Origin: Antennarius striatus
Taxonomy: Eukaryota; Chordata; Actinopteri; Lophiiformes; Antennariidae
NCBI RefSeq assembly: GCF_040054535.1
Contig: NC_090794.1
Location: 4,093,501 to 4,157,500, forward strand
DNA length: 64,000 nucleotides
Direction: 5' to 3'
The position numbers were made by a program, and so were the translations under genes. The notes under the pieces are model-generated. The model was not told the origin of the DNA, made no database searches, and worked only from the letters and a program-made list of their open reading frames with translations. This document shows positions 40,591-54,600 of the stretch, piece by piece; the stretch's first letter is position 1; each line of letters starts with the position of its first letter.

Positions 40591-43500
40591 ATGCAAACAC
40601 TGATAAAATGTTTTGTGTGTTTTGTGACGATGACAAAAAAATGTTATTCATGTCTGAGCCTGGCTATTGTGTGTCTCACATCTCCATGGTAACCCTTTCT
40701 CATGCAGTGTTTTTCAGCATAGAATACGGGCTTACTCCCAATTGGCACATTTGTTGTCACTTCTACCCATTTTTAAATCTCATTTTTGTTTAGCTTATCA
40801 TGTTGTCTTTTCATATTCCTTTAAAACTTAAATTAATGCTTATATGTCTCATGTAAAGTCTGCATAAAGTTATAGCTGGAGGTCATTAAATGATTTGACT
40901 CAACTGACCCTTAAAACACTTGTAAATGTAAAAGTATCTTCTGTGATATATTCTCTCCTCTTCCTCTAGGCAGCATAACTTCTACCAGAAAATATTTTTT
41001 AAAAGTTTTCGCAGGTATGACCAGACAGCTTAGAAATAGGAGCTTTAAAAAAATTGGATTTTTGAACATGAAGTCAGTTCTGGTAGAATGGATGAATCTC
41101 TTTATATTATTCAATTTAACATTTTAAATGAATCCATGTTTCGTTATCAGGCTAAATTCCTGTGGCGGTACTGTTCAGACAACAGATGGTAACTTTTAAT
41201 TCTAACCGCTTTTAATCATTTATCTTAATCTATTATATGTTTTTTTTGAAAGCTGCGGTATTCATTTCTGTCCATCGTCTTTTTCCGCTCGCTGACCTGA
41301 GGACAAAGACCATGCAGCCGTGAACCGGCTGCAGGTCTGAAAACATAAATCTTTAGATTCCGGTGTCGTCTGGCCTCGACTCCTCCGATCAAAGTGAGTC
41401 TTCCTCTCATTTTTCTTTTCCCCCTCCCATCAATCACATCATGTGTACCAGTGGCCAACAGCTGGACTCTTATTTTCATTCCATGCAGAAAAGTTTCCCC
41501 TTATAACTGCATTTCATGTCGACTCATTGAAACTACATATCATAATACAGCAAAGATTAATTTAAAGGAAGGAAAAAAATGGATTGAACAAGACTTCTGG
41601 CTCAATAATTGTAATTTTACATTGAATTACAGCCAAGGTATTATGTGTAAATGACTGAATGCCAAAGAATAATATAAAACGTCATTGGAAAAGTATTTTA
41701 AAAGAGGACAAAATCAAAAAAATAAAACTTGATCATCTGCAGCTCTGGAGTCAGAGCGAGGCCTCGGCTAAAGATCAAGGTTGTCTGCAGGGTAATAACG
41801 GCTGCACTCAATCAAACGCTTAGAGACGTAATTAAAGCCAAAAGCTCTTTTGTACACACTCAACGTGGGCAGATAAGACCATATGACTCTGAGGTTCATT
41901 ATCATAGCAGAAAAGGTCTTTTATTTTGGTCACAGGGGAGCTGCGCAAATGTTTGTACAGATAAACCAAACAGGTAATCTGGAGGTAAAGGTGAGGCGAA
42001 TCAAACTCATCCGTGTTCCTCCGCCCACGCAGAAAACCCTTGAATAATTCTACGTAAACAGCTCCCACGCAGGCCCAGGGTGAAACCAGCTACCCAAAAT
42101 GCAAAGCAGTGCCCTCAGTGTCACCTCACATCCCAGGTTGCCACAGTAAGAGCAATAACTTCCCACTCTCACTTCTACAAAGCTGCCAGCATGTGACGGC
42201 TGTCCTGTCCCATGCCTGCAGAGGTCAAGGCGAACCCATGACCTTGGCAGGACCCCTCTCTGGCCTCGAGGTCAGGCAGTTTTGTTTCCTAGTTTTTTTG
42301 CGCTTGATGTTCAGCAAAACAGCGATCAAATCATCCGGTTATGAACCGCTCGTAGACGCTGTCAGTTTGCAAAGAGATCACTTTGGGAACCCAGAGTAAG
42401 GGGTTTTGGGGTCCGTATGACCTGGATCCCCCCTTGTGTTTTTGGCAGCATCAGCAGATGTAACGTCCGCACAGATGAGGCCACCAGGGAGACGAAGGGC
42501 ATCTCTTTAGAACGTGGTGTGTTCCTCTTACTGATGGATCCATCTCTCCTGAAGCACACAGGACTTCTCCTTTCTCTATGCCAGCTGTTTCCGGACTAAA
42601 ATCACTGTCTTACAAAAATACTCTATATTAAATTACTTAAACTCTGGATTTTTTCTTTTTTTTTTTGCTGAGTGATTTATGTCACTATGCACGTTTTGCT
42701 TCTTAAAAACTTCAATTTGATCACTGAAAAAACAAAGAAATACAAAGAAAACAGCATAAAAATGTGAACCGTATTCATCCAGGTTCAGATGTTCAGGATT
42801 CAGCGTGTTGTGGGTAATCCTGCTCCTTATGGACTGACACGGCTTCCTGATGATGTTATCCTGTTGGAATGGGGAGGGGCCAGCGTTGCTCCGTGATCTT
42901 CACAACCACCTGAAAGGCTCCAAACGTTCTACTGTTGTCGAACCGCGACTGAATCGTCGCAGCTCTTCTGGAATCTGGAGGATAATTCCGAGCTTCCCGA
43001 GCGCCGCTTTTCAAATGCACGTGGTTTGAACTTGTGACGTGTTCGTGCACGATTAATCAAAACCAGTTTCAGTGCGGTGCTTTCAGGTTGGTTGCAGCCG
43101 TTTATGATTGTTTCCAAACATGCAATTATTACAAAAGGAAAAGAAAAACACAAAAATTAGATCTACAGAAAATTACTTCCATGCCACAACATTTAGAGAT
43201 TGCCTGAACCAGCCGGGTCCAAGTCTCTCACTAATTTGAGTTCATTTTCTGAGCCACCATTACAGCTGCGGGTTAACAGCCCAATTTTAAGGGTAAATTG
43301 CTCCTTGGATCCCAAAAGCAAAATAACAGAAAAGACTTCTGGTACAATTTGCACCTTGCAAACTGCCGTGCGCTCATGCAGGTTCGGTCACAAAGCGAGG
43401 ACTGCAGTCCATTAACAGACAATGTCAAAGGAGCATCTGAACCACGGAAGGGCTGCAGACACACAATGTAATCACTGAAATGGGATTTTAAGAGGCGACA

Positions 43501-46500
43501 AATGAGGCGATCGTTATTCTGGATGATTATCTCTTTAGGGGTGATGCAGTCTGTCATTTCAAAGAGCTTCTTTTTTTTTTTTTTTTTTACTTCTTCTTCT
43601 TCATAATTGCAAAGAGGAAAATTCTCTGTCCCACTCTCATATTGCCTCTGTAGACCAGGAGAGCAGGTGTAGAGGAGGAATCGAATTAGGGCGAAGTATT
43701 GGGTGTCCTCGAGTGAATGAAAGCTGCATTATGTTCTATATTATTTCTGTAATTGCAGCAGAGAGCATTCTTTCTTTTTAATTTTTTTTTGTAAATTTTT
43801 TTTCTTCCTTGTAGAATATTAAATGTGATATTCAGTGCTGATGGACGTCACTGTGGCGTCAGAGTTCTCCAAGGCGAGGAGATAAGTAGCAGCGGCTAAA
43901 AATAGAAAGAGAGGTTAGTCAGAAAAACAAACAACAAACCGATGTGGCGACGGTACGTGCTGCATGGAGATGGGCGTTCTGGGATGTCGATGCAAACTTA
44001 ATAAAAAAATTGATCAATAATAAATAAACAACAATCAATCAGTCAATCAATCAATCGACTTTCATTTATATAGCGCTTAATAATATCTGACAGATAAAAA
44101 GAAATATTGAAAATGATGAGAAAATACAAACCTTGCAGTTGATTATTTTTCTTCTGTTTAACACTTTGTCACTGTTAACATACCAAATGTGCCATGTAAA
44201 TAAAGATTTATTGATTTATTGATACCTTTAAAAGGAAAACAACAGTAGAACTACTAGTACACCTGGATCCCAGCTATGAATGAATGAATGAATGAATGAA
44301 TGAATGAATGAATGAATGAATGAAGGCTGATGTGAATCAATCCATGAAAAATTCCAACATTATTTGGTTTTAGTTTCTCATAAATGAGAATTTGTCATTG
44401 ATCGATTCATTGATTTGTGTCGCCTTCAGGGTTTACACGTTCAACAAGATAGGACTCTCCTCATCTGACAAAAAAAGTTTGCAGAATTTTTACATATTTA
44501 AACTTTCTATTAAAATAGTAAATTACTAAAAATGGGATGAGAAATCATTAGGAACACAAATAACTGCCATTTACTGTCCTATTTAAAGTTTATTCAATTT
44601 CATCACTTACTTTACTTTTGGAAAAGCGCAGGAAGTATTTAAATGGCACCAAAAATGAAATGATCAATTAGGTTTTTTTTCTTCTAAAACCCTCGTCAGC
44701 AGCTCTGGACAAAACTAAACCAGGCTTTACAATATGCCTAATATTCTAAATGATGGAATCATCATGAACAGCATTCATGTAGCTGAGCTGGATCTTTCCT
44801 CCAGCAGAGATCTGATTATGCACCTTTGTTTATCGAATTATTTGCATAATAATAAAGGAAGTGCTGCGCTGCTCGTCTCTGTTCCACTATACTGCAGAAT
44901 CAGTTACAGTTTCCTCTCCTGACTTCAAGCTAATGAGTTCACAATAGACCAGGTCAGACTTCACCATCTCTGCTGGATCAGATCCTCCACGAGGCCCGGC
45001 GCTCACCACTGGATGACCTTTGGTGACACTGGACACAAAACATATATTTGATTTAATTTCCACAAATTAATATAGGTGCAAAAAGTTATACGTCAGTTTA
45101 TGTGTAGGAAAAGTTGAAAAGCTTCTTCCTCCAGTCAGGAGAGATTCCAGATTCCAACAACAATAGCTGAGTGGTGCTCGGTGCAGCGCTGCAACAGGAT
45201 GTTCCCAAACGAAAGGAAATTACAGAGGCAGCTTGCAGCCAAGATCATCCCACCTTATGTAACGTGAGGAACGGGTGTGTTTGAGAAAAAGAAGAAATAC
45301 ACTTCATGGATTTCACTTTTTTTTTTTCATTCATGGTGTTTTTGTTGGAGACATGCATATATATGTGTACAGGCCCCTTAAACTATCACACACACACACA
45401 CACACACGCAATGGGAGTGTGAAGTCTCTTGTAATAACATGTCCTCAAATAAAATGAAATAAAATAAGATAAAATAAAAGTAATGGGTGTCTTTAGTTTT
45501 ATTTGAATGTTTACACTTAATTCTTGTGTCGTAAATGACTTCCCGTTTACGGTAAAATAGACCGTGACAATTAAAAGTGACCTAGATTCAGGTGAGCATC
45601 CGTTATTAGGAATTACTCAAGTCAAACAAGTAATATAAAAAATGAGATTAAAACAAGTGGAAATTTTACATGAATTATGTAAAATAAACGTTCTTGTTTG
45701 ACCTTCACTAAGTAGGAACACTTGAAAAGCCTAAATGGCCACAATTATGCTGTGACTGACAGGTATTAGGCCGTAATAACCACTGAACAGGAAGGTGTGG
45801 TTTGCTCTGACGTCATCCGGAAACTTTTCGAAGGGAAACATCAAGTTTGTGTGTAAATCAAATAAAAAACGGAACTCAGAGGTGTCCTTCAAAATAATGG
45901 CACGAAGTTAACAGGTTTTGAAGGACATAAAAAAAAAACAAGAGCGGGACAAAAAGAAACCAACCCCCCCCCCCGAAATATCAATGCTTCTATTCGTCAA
46001 GTTTGACCAGCTGACAAATGAAAAAGAACGTCTTGCTACAAGACTCCCTTCTCAACCATGATTTACATTTACAGAAATCCTTTTTTTTTTTTTAAACATT
46101 TCTGACAAACCAATAAAGACTCGACACAGGTGTTAACACTGGTAGAAATATTATGAATTAATTACAACAATATAAGTGACGTTTATGATTCGGAAAAATG
46201 CCATTCTGTAGAAGTTCGGATGCTTTTCAAAATGCGCATTCACTTGATTAAAAATAAATAAATCTGAATCTTATGTGTTCTCGAGTTTTTGAAGAATCAT
46301 CTAATTCGTTACCAAGAAAAAAAAAATCATGAAAAAATAGAATTCTGGCCTGTATGTCTGAATATTTCATTAAATAATAAATACGAATATAATTTCCTTT
46401 CCCAACTGAATGTATTCTAATGCAATTTTAATGCTAATTATTTCTTATTTTAAACAAAAAAAAAACATAAATAACGGTTTTGGCTTTTTATTTTTTAAAG

Positions 46501-46620
46501 TCACGCCAGACAGGATGCGGTCAAGAGGAAGAATTTTATTTTTAAACGTCCAGACCGGATGTGGTTTAAATCATTCCTTTATATTGATCATCATTTCCCT
46601 AAACTCAGTTCTTAGTCTTT
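40591..46620. other. Intergenic, no gene seen
   Basis: Contains a (GAAT)n array at 44,276-44,324, a (CA)n at 45,387-45,408, a dispersed-repeat scrap TTTCATTTATATAGCGC near 44,060, and several poly-A/T runs. Three AGGTCA-type half-sites cluster at 42,221-42,276. No ORF with domain similarity was found. Confidence 0.45.
44276..44324. repeat. (GAAT)n microsatellite
   Basis: Twelve tandem GAAT units. Confidence 0.95.
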
Positions 46621-46624
46621 GCTC

Positions 46625-46798
46625 CGGGCTGGGGGAGACTAGCGGAGCCTCACATGAACCCGACCTGACTCCTGGGTCATCTGGCTCGGCGCGGGGCCCT
46701 CCTGCGGCTCCTGACGACCCCTCCGAATCTATAATTATCCACTTCATCAAACTTGACGACACCGCAGCGTTTCTGCAACTGATGTCAAGTCGGCGAGA
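46625..46798 (+). other. Candidate non-coding first exon upstream of esr2 (tentative)
   Basis: A GC-richer, CpG-containing block of about 170 bases stands out from AT-rich surroundings and ends in a strong donor GAGAG|GTAAGA at 46,799. It lies 4.9 kb before the esr2 start codon on the same strand. Fish esr2 genes usually have at least one untranslated exon, so this is a plausible candidate. The ORF through it shows no domain. Inference only. Confidence 0.3.
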
Positions 46799-46899
46799 GG
46801 TAAGAATATTAGGTTTATAAATAACCTTGAGCGTGCAGATGTTCGGACCTGTCAGCGCAGCAGAACCGAAGGCTGACGCGCAACAAGTGGAAGGCCTGA

Positions 46900-49800
46900 A
46901 ACTGATCAGACCGAACGGCTGATCGATCAGCAGCAGAGACTCTTTTACCACCAGGAGGTCATTCTTTCACAAAGATAAACAGCTTCTGGTGTTGTTTTGA
47001 TATCTTGGATGTTTGAATGATGCGTCTAATAATCCTGTTTATCATTAATGGTTCCCCCCCCACCCCATGTCTCCTTCAACATCCGTTGCGCATGATGATC
47101 CATGTTTACTGCCATGTTTTCTTTTTCACTTGTGCGTCGGTCTCTTTCAGCGCTAAAAGATTCAAGCTTTTAAATTCAAACAAGCTCCATGTAAAATACC
47201 GTCCTGCTTCAAAAAGTCCTTATCTCGGAGTAAACAAGAGGGTTTCCATCTAGCAGCTGTTCGGACGCGCACGGGGAGAGTTGTGTCTGAGGAAATGCGT
47301 AAAAGCGCTTCATTCAAACAGCGCGTTTATTTATTAGATGGATATTAGAAATAATAATCTGGTGTTATTTATTAATGCTTTTAGTCTAAACAGCATTGAT
47401 TGGATGTATGGCACAAAAAAAAAAAAAAAGAATTCTAGATTAAAAGCATTCAACCCAACTATCTTCCCCTGACGGAGACAGACATGGTCATTTTGTCTTC
47501 ACCAAAAAGGCAAAAGAATTTAATATACATGCTTAGAACAGTAATTATTGATATTTAATGTTGGTTGCCACATGAGGCTTGAAAACAGAGCTGCACAGCA
47601 CACTGGTGGAAAATTAAGAGTTATCCATCCAATAAAAATATTTTTATTTGAAAAGATATAAGAAAAAAAAAAAGTTCTTTCTCATCATGATGCATAAAGT
47701 AACTCCTGACTACGCATCCATTTCACAGTCTGCCTCCTAATTGAATAAATTCATTCTTGGCCTGGATCCACACATACAATTAACTTCATCACAACATCTT
47801 GTGCACAAACAGACGGATGCTGACTTCACTTCAGTTCTTGCTGGTGGAGGGAATTCATCTTAGGTTAATATTTCCCTCCTGGTGTTTTTTACTTCAAAGC
47901 TTTACGGCATCATGTTTTATTAAAGCTTTTGTGAAAGAAAAAAGGCAATCCGTTCATGTAGGTGCTTTGGTTTGTGTCACAGGAGTGTTGAATGGACTGG
48001 ACGCTGCAGGAGATCACATGACAGAACATTTGACGCAGATTTTTATGAATTTATTAACATTCAAGCGTGGTTGTTTCTGCAGGAGGACCAACATTTCATT
48101 TCGACTTTCCACATTCTCTGGCATTAAACAGCGCTCACGTCCTCACTCGTACTCCCTGACTGTATATAGTAAGATTCTTTCTTCAGCGTTGTTTCACATC
48201 CGTTTCCGCCTGAATTTAGGGAGGCAGTGCGATTTTTAGTTTGGGAAAACGACGTGGCCTTGAGCTTTTGTGCAAAAGGCATGCACTCCTGGCTAATGAC
48301 CAGGAACGGCTCTGTCGTTGCACATTTTACTTAGTTTTTAGCTTCGACCTTTGTGTCTGATTTTGCAAACATATATGCTGTTTTTTTAAATGCCTCTCTA
48401 TGTGTATGCATATGTTAAATTAATGTTTGCATAACAGTTTTACCTTCTGTCTTATCTGCCTTTAAAAAACCCCACAATGCCATGCGTGGATCTACACGGT
48501 TAGGGTCAACGACCCACCTCGGTCACTAGCACACATTGACTCTGAAATCTTTATTAAAGACCTCACAGGGGGTTAAATACTGTATTCCCCCCCAACAGTC
48601 AGTCTGAGACAGCCTCTTGGATGAGAGATAAAAAGTCATTAAAATTAAAGAAGTCTAATGAAAACCATGAAGTGGAAAAGAGAGAATCCACCATATAACC
48701 GTTTATACCACCACATAGACGTCACATTAAACTTTACAGCATTGCATAATGTCCAGATTTAGGGATAAAGCTAATCTACTAATCTGACATGTTTGCCACA
48801 AGAGTTCGTTGGTCTTGTTTCCTGTTTTCCCTGGTGGCCACTTGAGGTACTGCAACCAAAAAAAATTTGTGCATTTCAAAAATGCATTTTTTCCTCCCAT
48901 AATCCATCATCATGATAGAAAGATGACATCTTTTGACTGTGTGTTAAGAAGGAACCAAAGCATTTCAAACCCTACAATCCTAACCCTAACCAGGATCAGT
49001 CTAAAATACGAGATAAAAATGGCTCCCGTCATTTATGATGTACTTCTTTGTGGTAATGTCTCCAAATAGATTTACTATTCATCATTTATTTGATGCTATT
49101 GAAAAGCGCGACGACATCGTGCTTGACAGCTTAATGATCCAAATGACATCAACAGCTTAATACAAGAGGGTCGTATTACAAACCCACTACCTGTGCTGTT
49201 ATGGGATGCTTGTGTTGTCTCATACACCCCTCCTCTTTCACATATTCTGCCATGATTGAGTTTTTTTTTCCACCCAGAGTCCTTGGAATCTAGAGTCAGT
49301 GGAGCGTTACTTCGCTCAGTGATAACAGAGATGCACACAAAAAAAAAAAAAAGACAGAATATCAAATAGAAATGGCCTCTCTCTGCTGACCTTGTGCATT
49401 TGGCGTTTTGGCTCTATAAAGCAGGAATGGTTGGAGACCAATGGGCCATGAAACTAGCATCTAACACACAATTAAAGCTGCATCTGTAAAAAGAAACCAG
49501 GCTTTACTGTACGTCTCAGCGGTTGTCAGTGTGAGCTGCAGTGGAGCCAGGATGAGCAGAGTTGTGGGGGAGTTGGGAGGTTTTCTCTCACAATGAGGTT
49601 GCCAGCTGTTGGAGACTGACAGCGAGGAGCTTTCAAGGTAAGGTCAGTGCTTCAAAGGAAACAAAAAACTGTTACACATCTGCATTTACTCCCAAACGGT
49701 CATTAAAGAAGCAAAAATCCTGCCATAGCCTCTCTTCTTGTCTCGTAAAAGGACTCATTTTAAGGGTCGGTTGTTTGGCTGCGGACACAAGGTCACTGGT

Positions 49801-50185
49801 AATACAGTCGTGATCTTTGTTGCAACACTTTTATTATAATGTCATTAATTAGTGAGCTTGTTTGAATGTAATGCATATGTTGTCATTGAACTGTACGTGC
49901 TGTATTGTGTGGTTTTAAGTCATCAATAATTTTCTGTGACGAGCCAGATATTTAACCTCAAACAGATTAAAACTTCAATTTCATGGGGTTTCATCAGTTT
50001 GCTCAGAACTGATTGAAGCCGTCATCCCGCAACCAGTGAGAAATGGATAATACTCAGCCGAGAAATGATCATAACACAATAATCATCATTAATGCAGTTA
50101 AAAATACTTTCAGGTGTAATTATAAGATCATTAAGCATTCTAGCCTGACTATCACACACCATTCTTTTTGTGTATTACCGTAGAA
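46900..50185. other. Intergenic, no gene seen
   Basis: AT-rich spacer with poly-A runs. The longest ORF (47,799-48,239) has no recognisable similarity and unremarkable composition. Confidence 0.45.
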
Positions 50186-50462
50186 CAGGGTTGTCAAATT
50201 CATTTTCACCAAGGGCCACATCAGCATAATGGCTGTCCTCAAAGGGCCAGATGGAACTTAAAAATGTAACTAATAGTAACTCAATGTAATGTAAAATAAC
50301 TGTAGTTTAAGAGTAATAAATTCAGAGTTAAGTAACTCTGAATTTCTTACTTACTCAAGTTACAAACATTACAGTTACTCTGTTATAAAATAAATCCTTT
50401 GAATTTGTCAGGTTATTAAACCCACAGAACTCCATCAATGAAGGATCAAACTATCCAAGTGA
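50186..50462 (+). mobile_element. hAT-like element copy, 3' truncated
   Basis: It begins CAGGGTTGTCAAATTCATTTTC and follows the jag2-intron copy to ATCAATGAAGGATCAAACTATCC, then stops. It preserves the empty site of the nested element found in that copy. Confidence 0.7.
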
Positions 50463-51649
50463 ATATTATATTAGCATCCATACTGGAAACTAAATCTAGT
50501 TTTCACTCCAATTTGAATGGTCTCCATTGTCCGACAATAAATTTAAATTAATAGAATAATCACGTCCTTGTACACACTGGTGTATTTAAAATCCCTTTTT
50601 TTTTTTTTACTTCCGTCCATTTAAACTTCCATCCATTGCAGGTTATTAATTTCACGAAGCGGACAAAGTGATGCTGCCAGCACGTGAGCTTGTCAAGACA
50701 CAAAAATACACAATTATAGATTACTTGGAATTAAAAGTTACTCACCCAAAACTGCATGACATTTAAGCTGCTGGTAAAAATGAAATAGCTGGAAAGTTGT
50801 AGATATTTAAAGTAAAGCTCAGCATGCTTAAATAGTTCCATCAGTGTTTTCACAGCTGTGGGAATGATTTCATCTGTCACATCTTTATTTGTTGTTGTAT
50901 AAAAAATTCATTGTGGCGCTCTATAATTAATAGAGCTCACTTTAGCTTTGTCATTCTGACTGTTGCCAGTTTTCAATTCTGCTCATTTTACGCTTACGGC
51001 ACAAAAACTATCCACTCTTAGGGATTAGTGAGTTCTATTGGTAATCCAATCCAAGGTCATTTGGTGAAATTAATGGGCCTTTTTTCTCCAGTGTAAATCA
51101 AGGCTTCTAGACATGGGTCATACGCCAAAAAGCCGGTGCAACTTAGAGACGACAGAGTCCTGAAACTCTTCTTTGTCTTTATGATAGTTTAGTGGACACT
51201 GAGGCCACATTATGACAATAAAGGAGAGGACAAGAGAGATGGTAAAGAGAGAACCTTGGACTCTCTTTCTGATTTTCACGTCAATTCAAAGACGAAACCT
51301 TTAGGAGGCGCTTCTGTCCTCGATCTTTGAAATAATTTGGTTCTTTTCCCGTTCATCCAGGGGGAAACGTTTGCTGCACACCCGACTCTTCATGTGACAA
51401 CTCAACAATGCAAAACTCATGGCTGGACCCAAACTGAGCCCTCAACGTTTTTGTATCCTCCAGAACAGAGACTGTTCTGCGTCTTCATCGTCCCCTGGAT
51501 CACTCATCACACCCACTCAGTGCTTAGCTTAGCAGGTTGATCATGTGACCTTAACACAGGCATCTCACCGGTACCAGAGTTCAATCGGCCCCATATTCTT
51601 TCATGACAATGTGGTTAATCTATTGAGACTGAGCGCGTCTGCAGTTGCG
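50463..51649. other. Upstream region / 5' UTR of esr2
   Basis: No TATA box or clear promoter is evident next to the start codon. Acceptor-like sequences (TTAGCTTAGCAG at 51,535; TTAACACAG near 51,559) could join an upstream untranslated exon to the first coding exon. Confidence 0.4.
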
Positions 51650-54600
51650 ATGTCCGTTGCCTCCTCCCCAGAGAAGGACCAACCCCTCCTCCAGCTCCAG
51701 AAAGTGGACTCAAGCCGAATATGCAACCGTGTCCTGTCTCCGATCCGCAGCTCCTCCTTGGAGACCAGCCAACCCATCTGCATCCCATCTCCTTACACGG
51801 ACCTCAGCCACGACTACGCCACCCTACCCTTCTACAGCCCGACTATCTTCAGCTACGCCAGCCCGGGTATTCCCGACTGCTCCTCTGTCCATCAGTCGAT
51901 CAGTCCGTCCTTATTCTGGCCCAGTCACGGTCATGTAGGGTCCGCCATACCCCTGCGCCACCCCCAGGCTCGCCCTAAGCACAGACAGCCCATCCAGACT
52001 CCCTGGGTTGAACTGTCACCAGTGGATAATCCACTGACAAGCAGGTAGGATGATGATGAACGATGATTCACTTCTTCATGGTTGTTTGATTAAATGTTTT
52101 AGTCTGAAAAGAAAATAATAAAAATTACCAGCAGCCCAAGGTAACATCTTCAATATGCTTTTGCTCGGTGAAAATAGGGTTTAAAAATTCAATGACTATT
52201 CATTTTATAATAAAAGAAAGCAATCATGCCATTTTAAATACAGGGAAAAGCAAATAAAGAGAATTTTATGTTGATTAAATTTTTTAAGAAATACTTCTCA
52301 GCGTGAATTCATGTTGAAATTGTTCAGGGATGAAATGTTTTCCTTTCCAAGTCAGGTAATGTTCCATTTAATTTTTAAACCAAACAATCTGTAATCCTGA
52401 TTAGTAATGATTTATTAAACCAGACAGAGACTTGATAACTTATCATTTATTTGTGCCTAGTAGCTGATTTACTTCTGCAGACTCTTGATTCCACGTGTTT
52501 GTCGTTCGTCTTGTCTTTGTTTCCTGTTCGTCAGTAAGAGTACGAGGAGACGTTCTCAGGAGAGCGAGGAGGGCGTGGTCTCGTCCGGCGGGAAGGCGGA
52601 CCTCCACTACTGCGTCGTGTGTCACGACTACGCCTCAGGCTACCACTATGGCGTCTGGTCATGTGAGGGGTGCAAGGCCTTCTTCAAGAGGAGCATCCAA
52701 AGTGAGATTATATGAAACACTTCTTTGCTGAAAAAAATCGATCAAATAACAATCGCAGCAGTTTCAACGACTGTTTTGGTCACAATCTTCATGTAAGGAA
52801 ACTGAATCAAAGACTTCGGTCAAGAGCTCAGACAGCATGCTGGTCGCGTTGCATATTTTAAAAATATTTGCATCTTAAAAACATATATACATCGAGACCA
52901 AACATGATTTTTTTCTGAATTGTATTGTTTTTACTCTAAGTATGTTTCATGCTGCGTCTTTTCTTGTACTCCTGAAGCTGAAGTGACCTCCACAGGTACA
53001 TCGTAATGTAATGTAATGTAATGTAACGTGTCATATATTACCGTGTCGCATCGTATATTATCATATGGTATCGTGCCTTATTGTAAACCATGTGATTGCT
53101 AAATGATATTGGTGTAAAAATGAAGGGAAAATGCCCCACATAGGGGTGTGTGATACTGACAAAAAATTAAATGTCTACATTTTCTTGGATATAGTCAATA
53201 ACAAGTCAACCATATTATGCTTTCTTTATAATTTATGCAGTTATAAAATCGACATTTATATGTCGACCTAAGGCTGATTGTTTTTAGCAAACCGAGTGAC
53301 GTATGCTATCGTGTTGTTAATCACAGTGAACATTCTAACTGCCATTCACAATGAAGACAATTTCTGCTTCTGTTTCCACTTTGTTTCGCTTCAGCAGGAC
53401 AAAACGATTACATCTGCCCGGCAACCAATCAGTGCACCATCGATAAGAACCGCCGCAAGAGCTGCCAGGCCTGTCGCCTTCGTAAATGCTACGAAGTGGG
53501 CATGACCAAGTGTGGTTAGTGACTTTGTGTGGTCTTACATGTGTTTTTTTTGTTTTTTTATCCTCACAAAACGTTGCTGTAAAATTTGAGTGTATGTCGG
53601 ATTTAGACACAAAAATCAACGTAATTTAACGTAATTGCTGAGTTAAATTTACCACGTTGTGTCATAGGTATGCGAAAGGAACGTGGAAACTACAGGACCC
53701 CCCAGCTGAGGCGAGTCACCCGCCTATCTTCGCAGGGTAAAGCTAACGGACCGAGTTCGTTGAATCGACCGGCGGCGGCGTTGCTCATTGAGCCTCCGCC
53801 TCCGGCGCTGACCTCAGAGCAGCTGATAGAACGCATAATCGAGGCCGAGCCGCCTGAGATCTACCTCATGAAGGACATGAGGAAGCCGCTGACCGAAGCC
53901 AGCGTCATGATGTCGCTCACCAACCTGGCCGATAAGGAGCTGGTTCACATGATCAGCTGGGCCAAGAAAATTCCAGGTCTGTTGGCGTCCAGACGCCGAT
54001 TTAATCACCGTCTCTGCTTTATTCCGCATGAGGGGACGATGAGCTGCGACAAAACATTTATTTTAATGTCTCTTCATCAGATATGCTGCTTGAATTAGAT
54101 TTTTTAAAAACAAATCTGCAAATATAATTCGTCTCCTCTTTCAGAGGGATATTAGGACGCAGAAACCAGAAGCATTGGCAGAGGAAGCCTTTGACTCCTT
54201 TATCTCTTTTTACGATCATGAGTACGTGTTGTAATCTGTAGCCGTGGAGCTTTATGATGATGTTTGGATCCGTATCCTAGGCGCCGTTTTAAAAAAAACC
54301 ACTTTCTCAGCACTCGTTGCCCCTGCTCTTTCTGGTTAAGTGTGGGAATAAAAAACCGGGTCAGAATTCCAATCATTTCGTCACGCAGCTTCTCCTTCTT
54401 TGGAATCAGGATTTTTACATTACGTCTCTTTACCCTCAGGGTTTATAGAACTCAGCCTGTTGGACCAAGTGCACCTGCTGGAGTGCTGCTGGCTGGAGGT
54501 GCTGATGATCGGTCTGATGTGGAGGTCAGTGGACCATCCAGGGAAACTTATCTTCTCCCCTGACCTCAGCCTGAGCAGGTACCACTGCCAAAAAAACCCA

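Noticed and set aside
42221..42276. Cluster of AGGTCA half-sites as an estrogen response element
   Set aside because: The facing half-sites are 11 or more bases apart, not three. Single half-sites are expected by chance in 64 kb.
46571..46951. Protein-coding gene at the GC-richer block
   Set aside because: ORFs on both strands are of similar length and lack family similarity. The block is better explained as an untranslated exon or promoter.
51545..51649. N-terminal extension of ER-beta before 51,650
   Set aside because: The frame is open but has no ATG before 51,650, and the protein from 51,650 matches the usual start of fish ER-beta.
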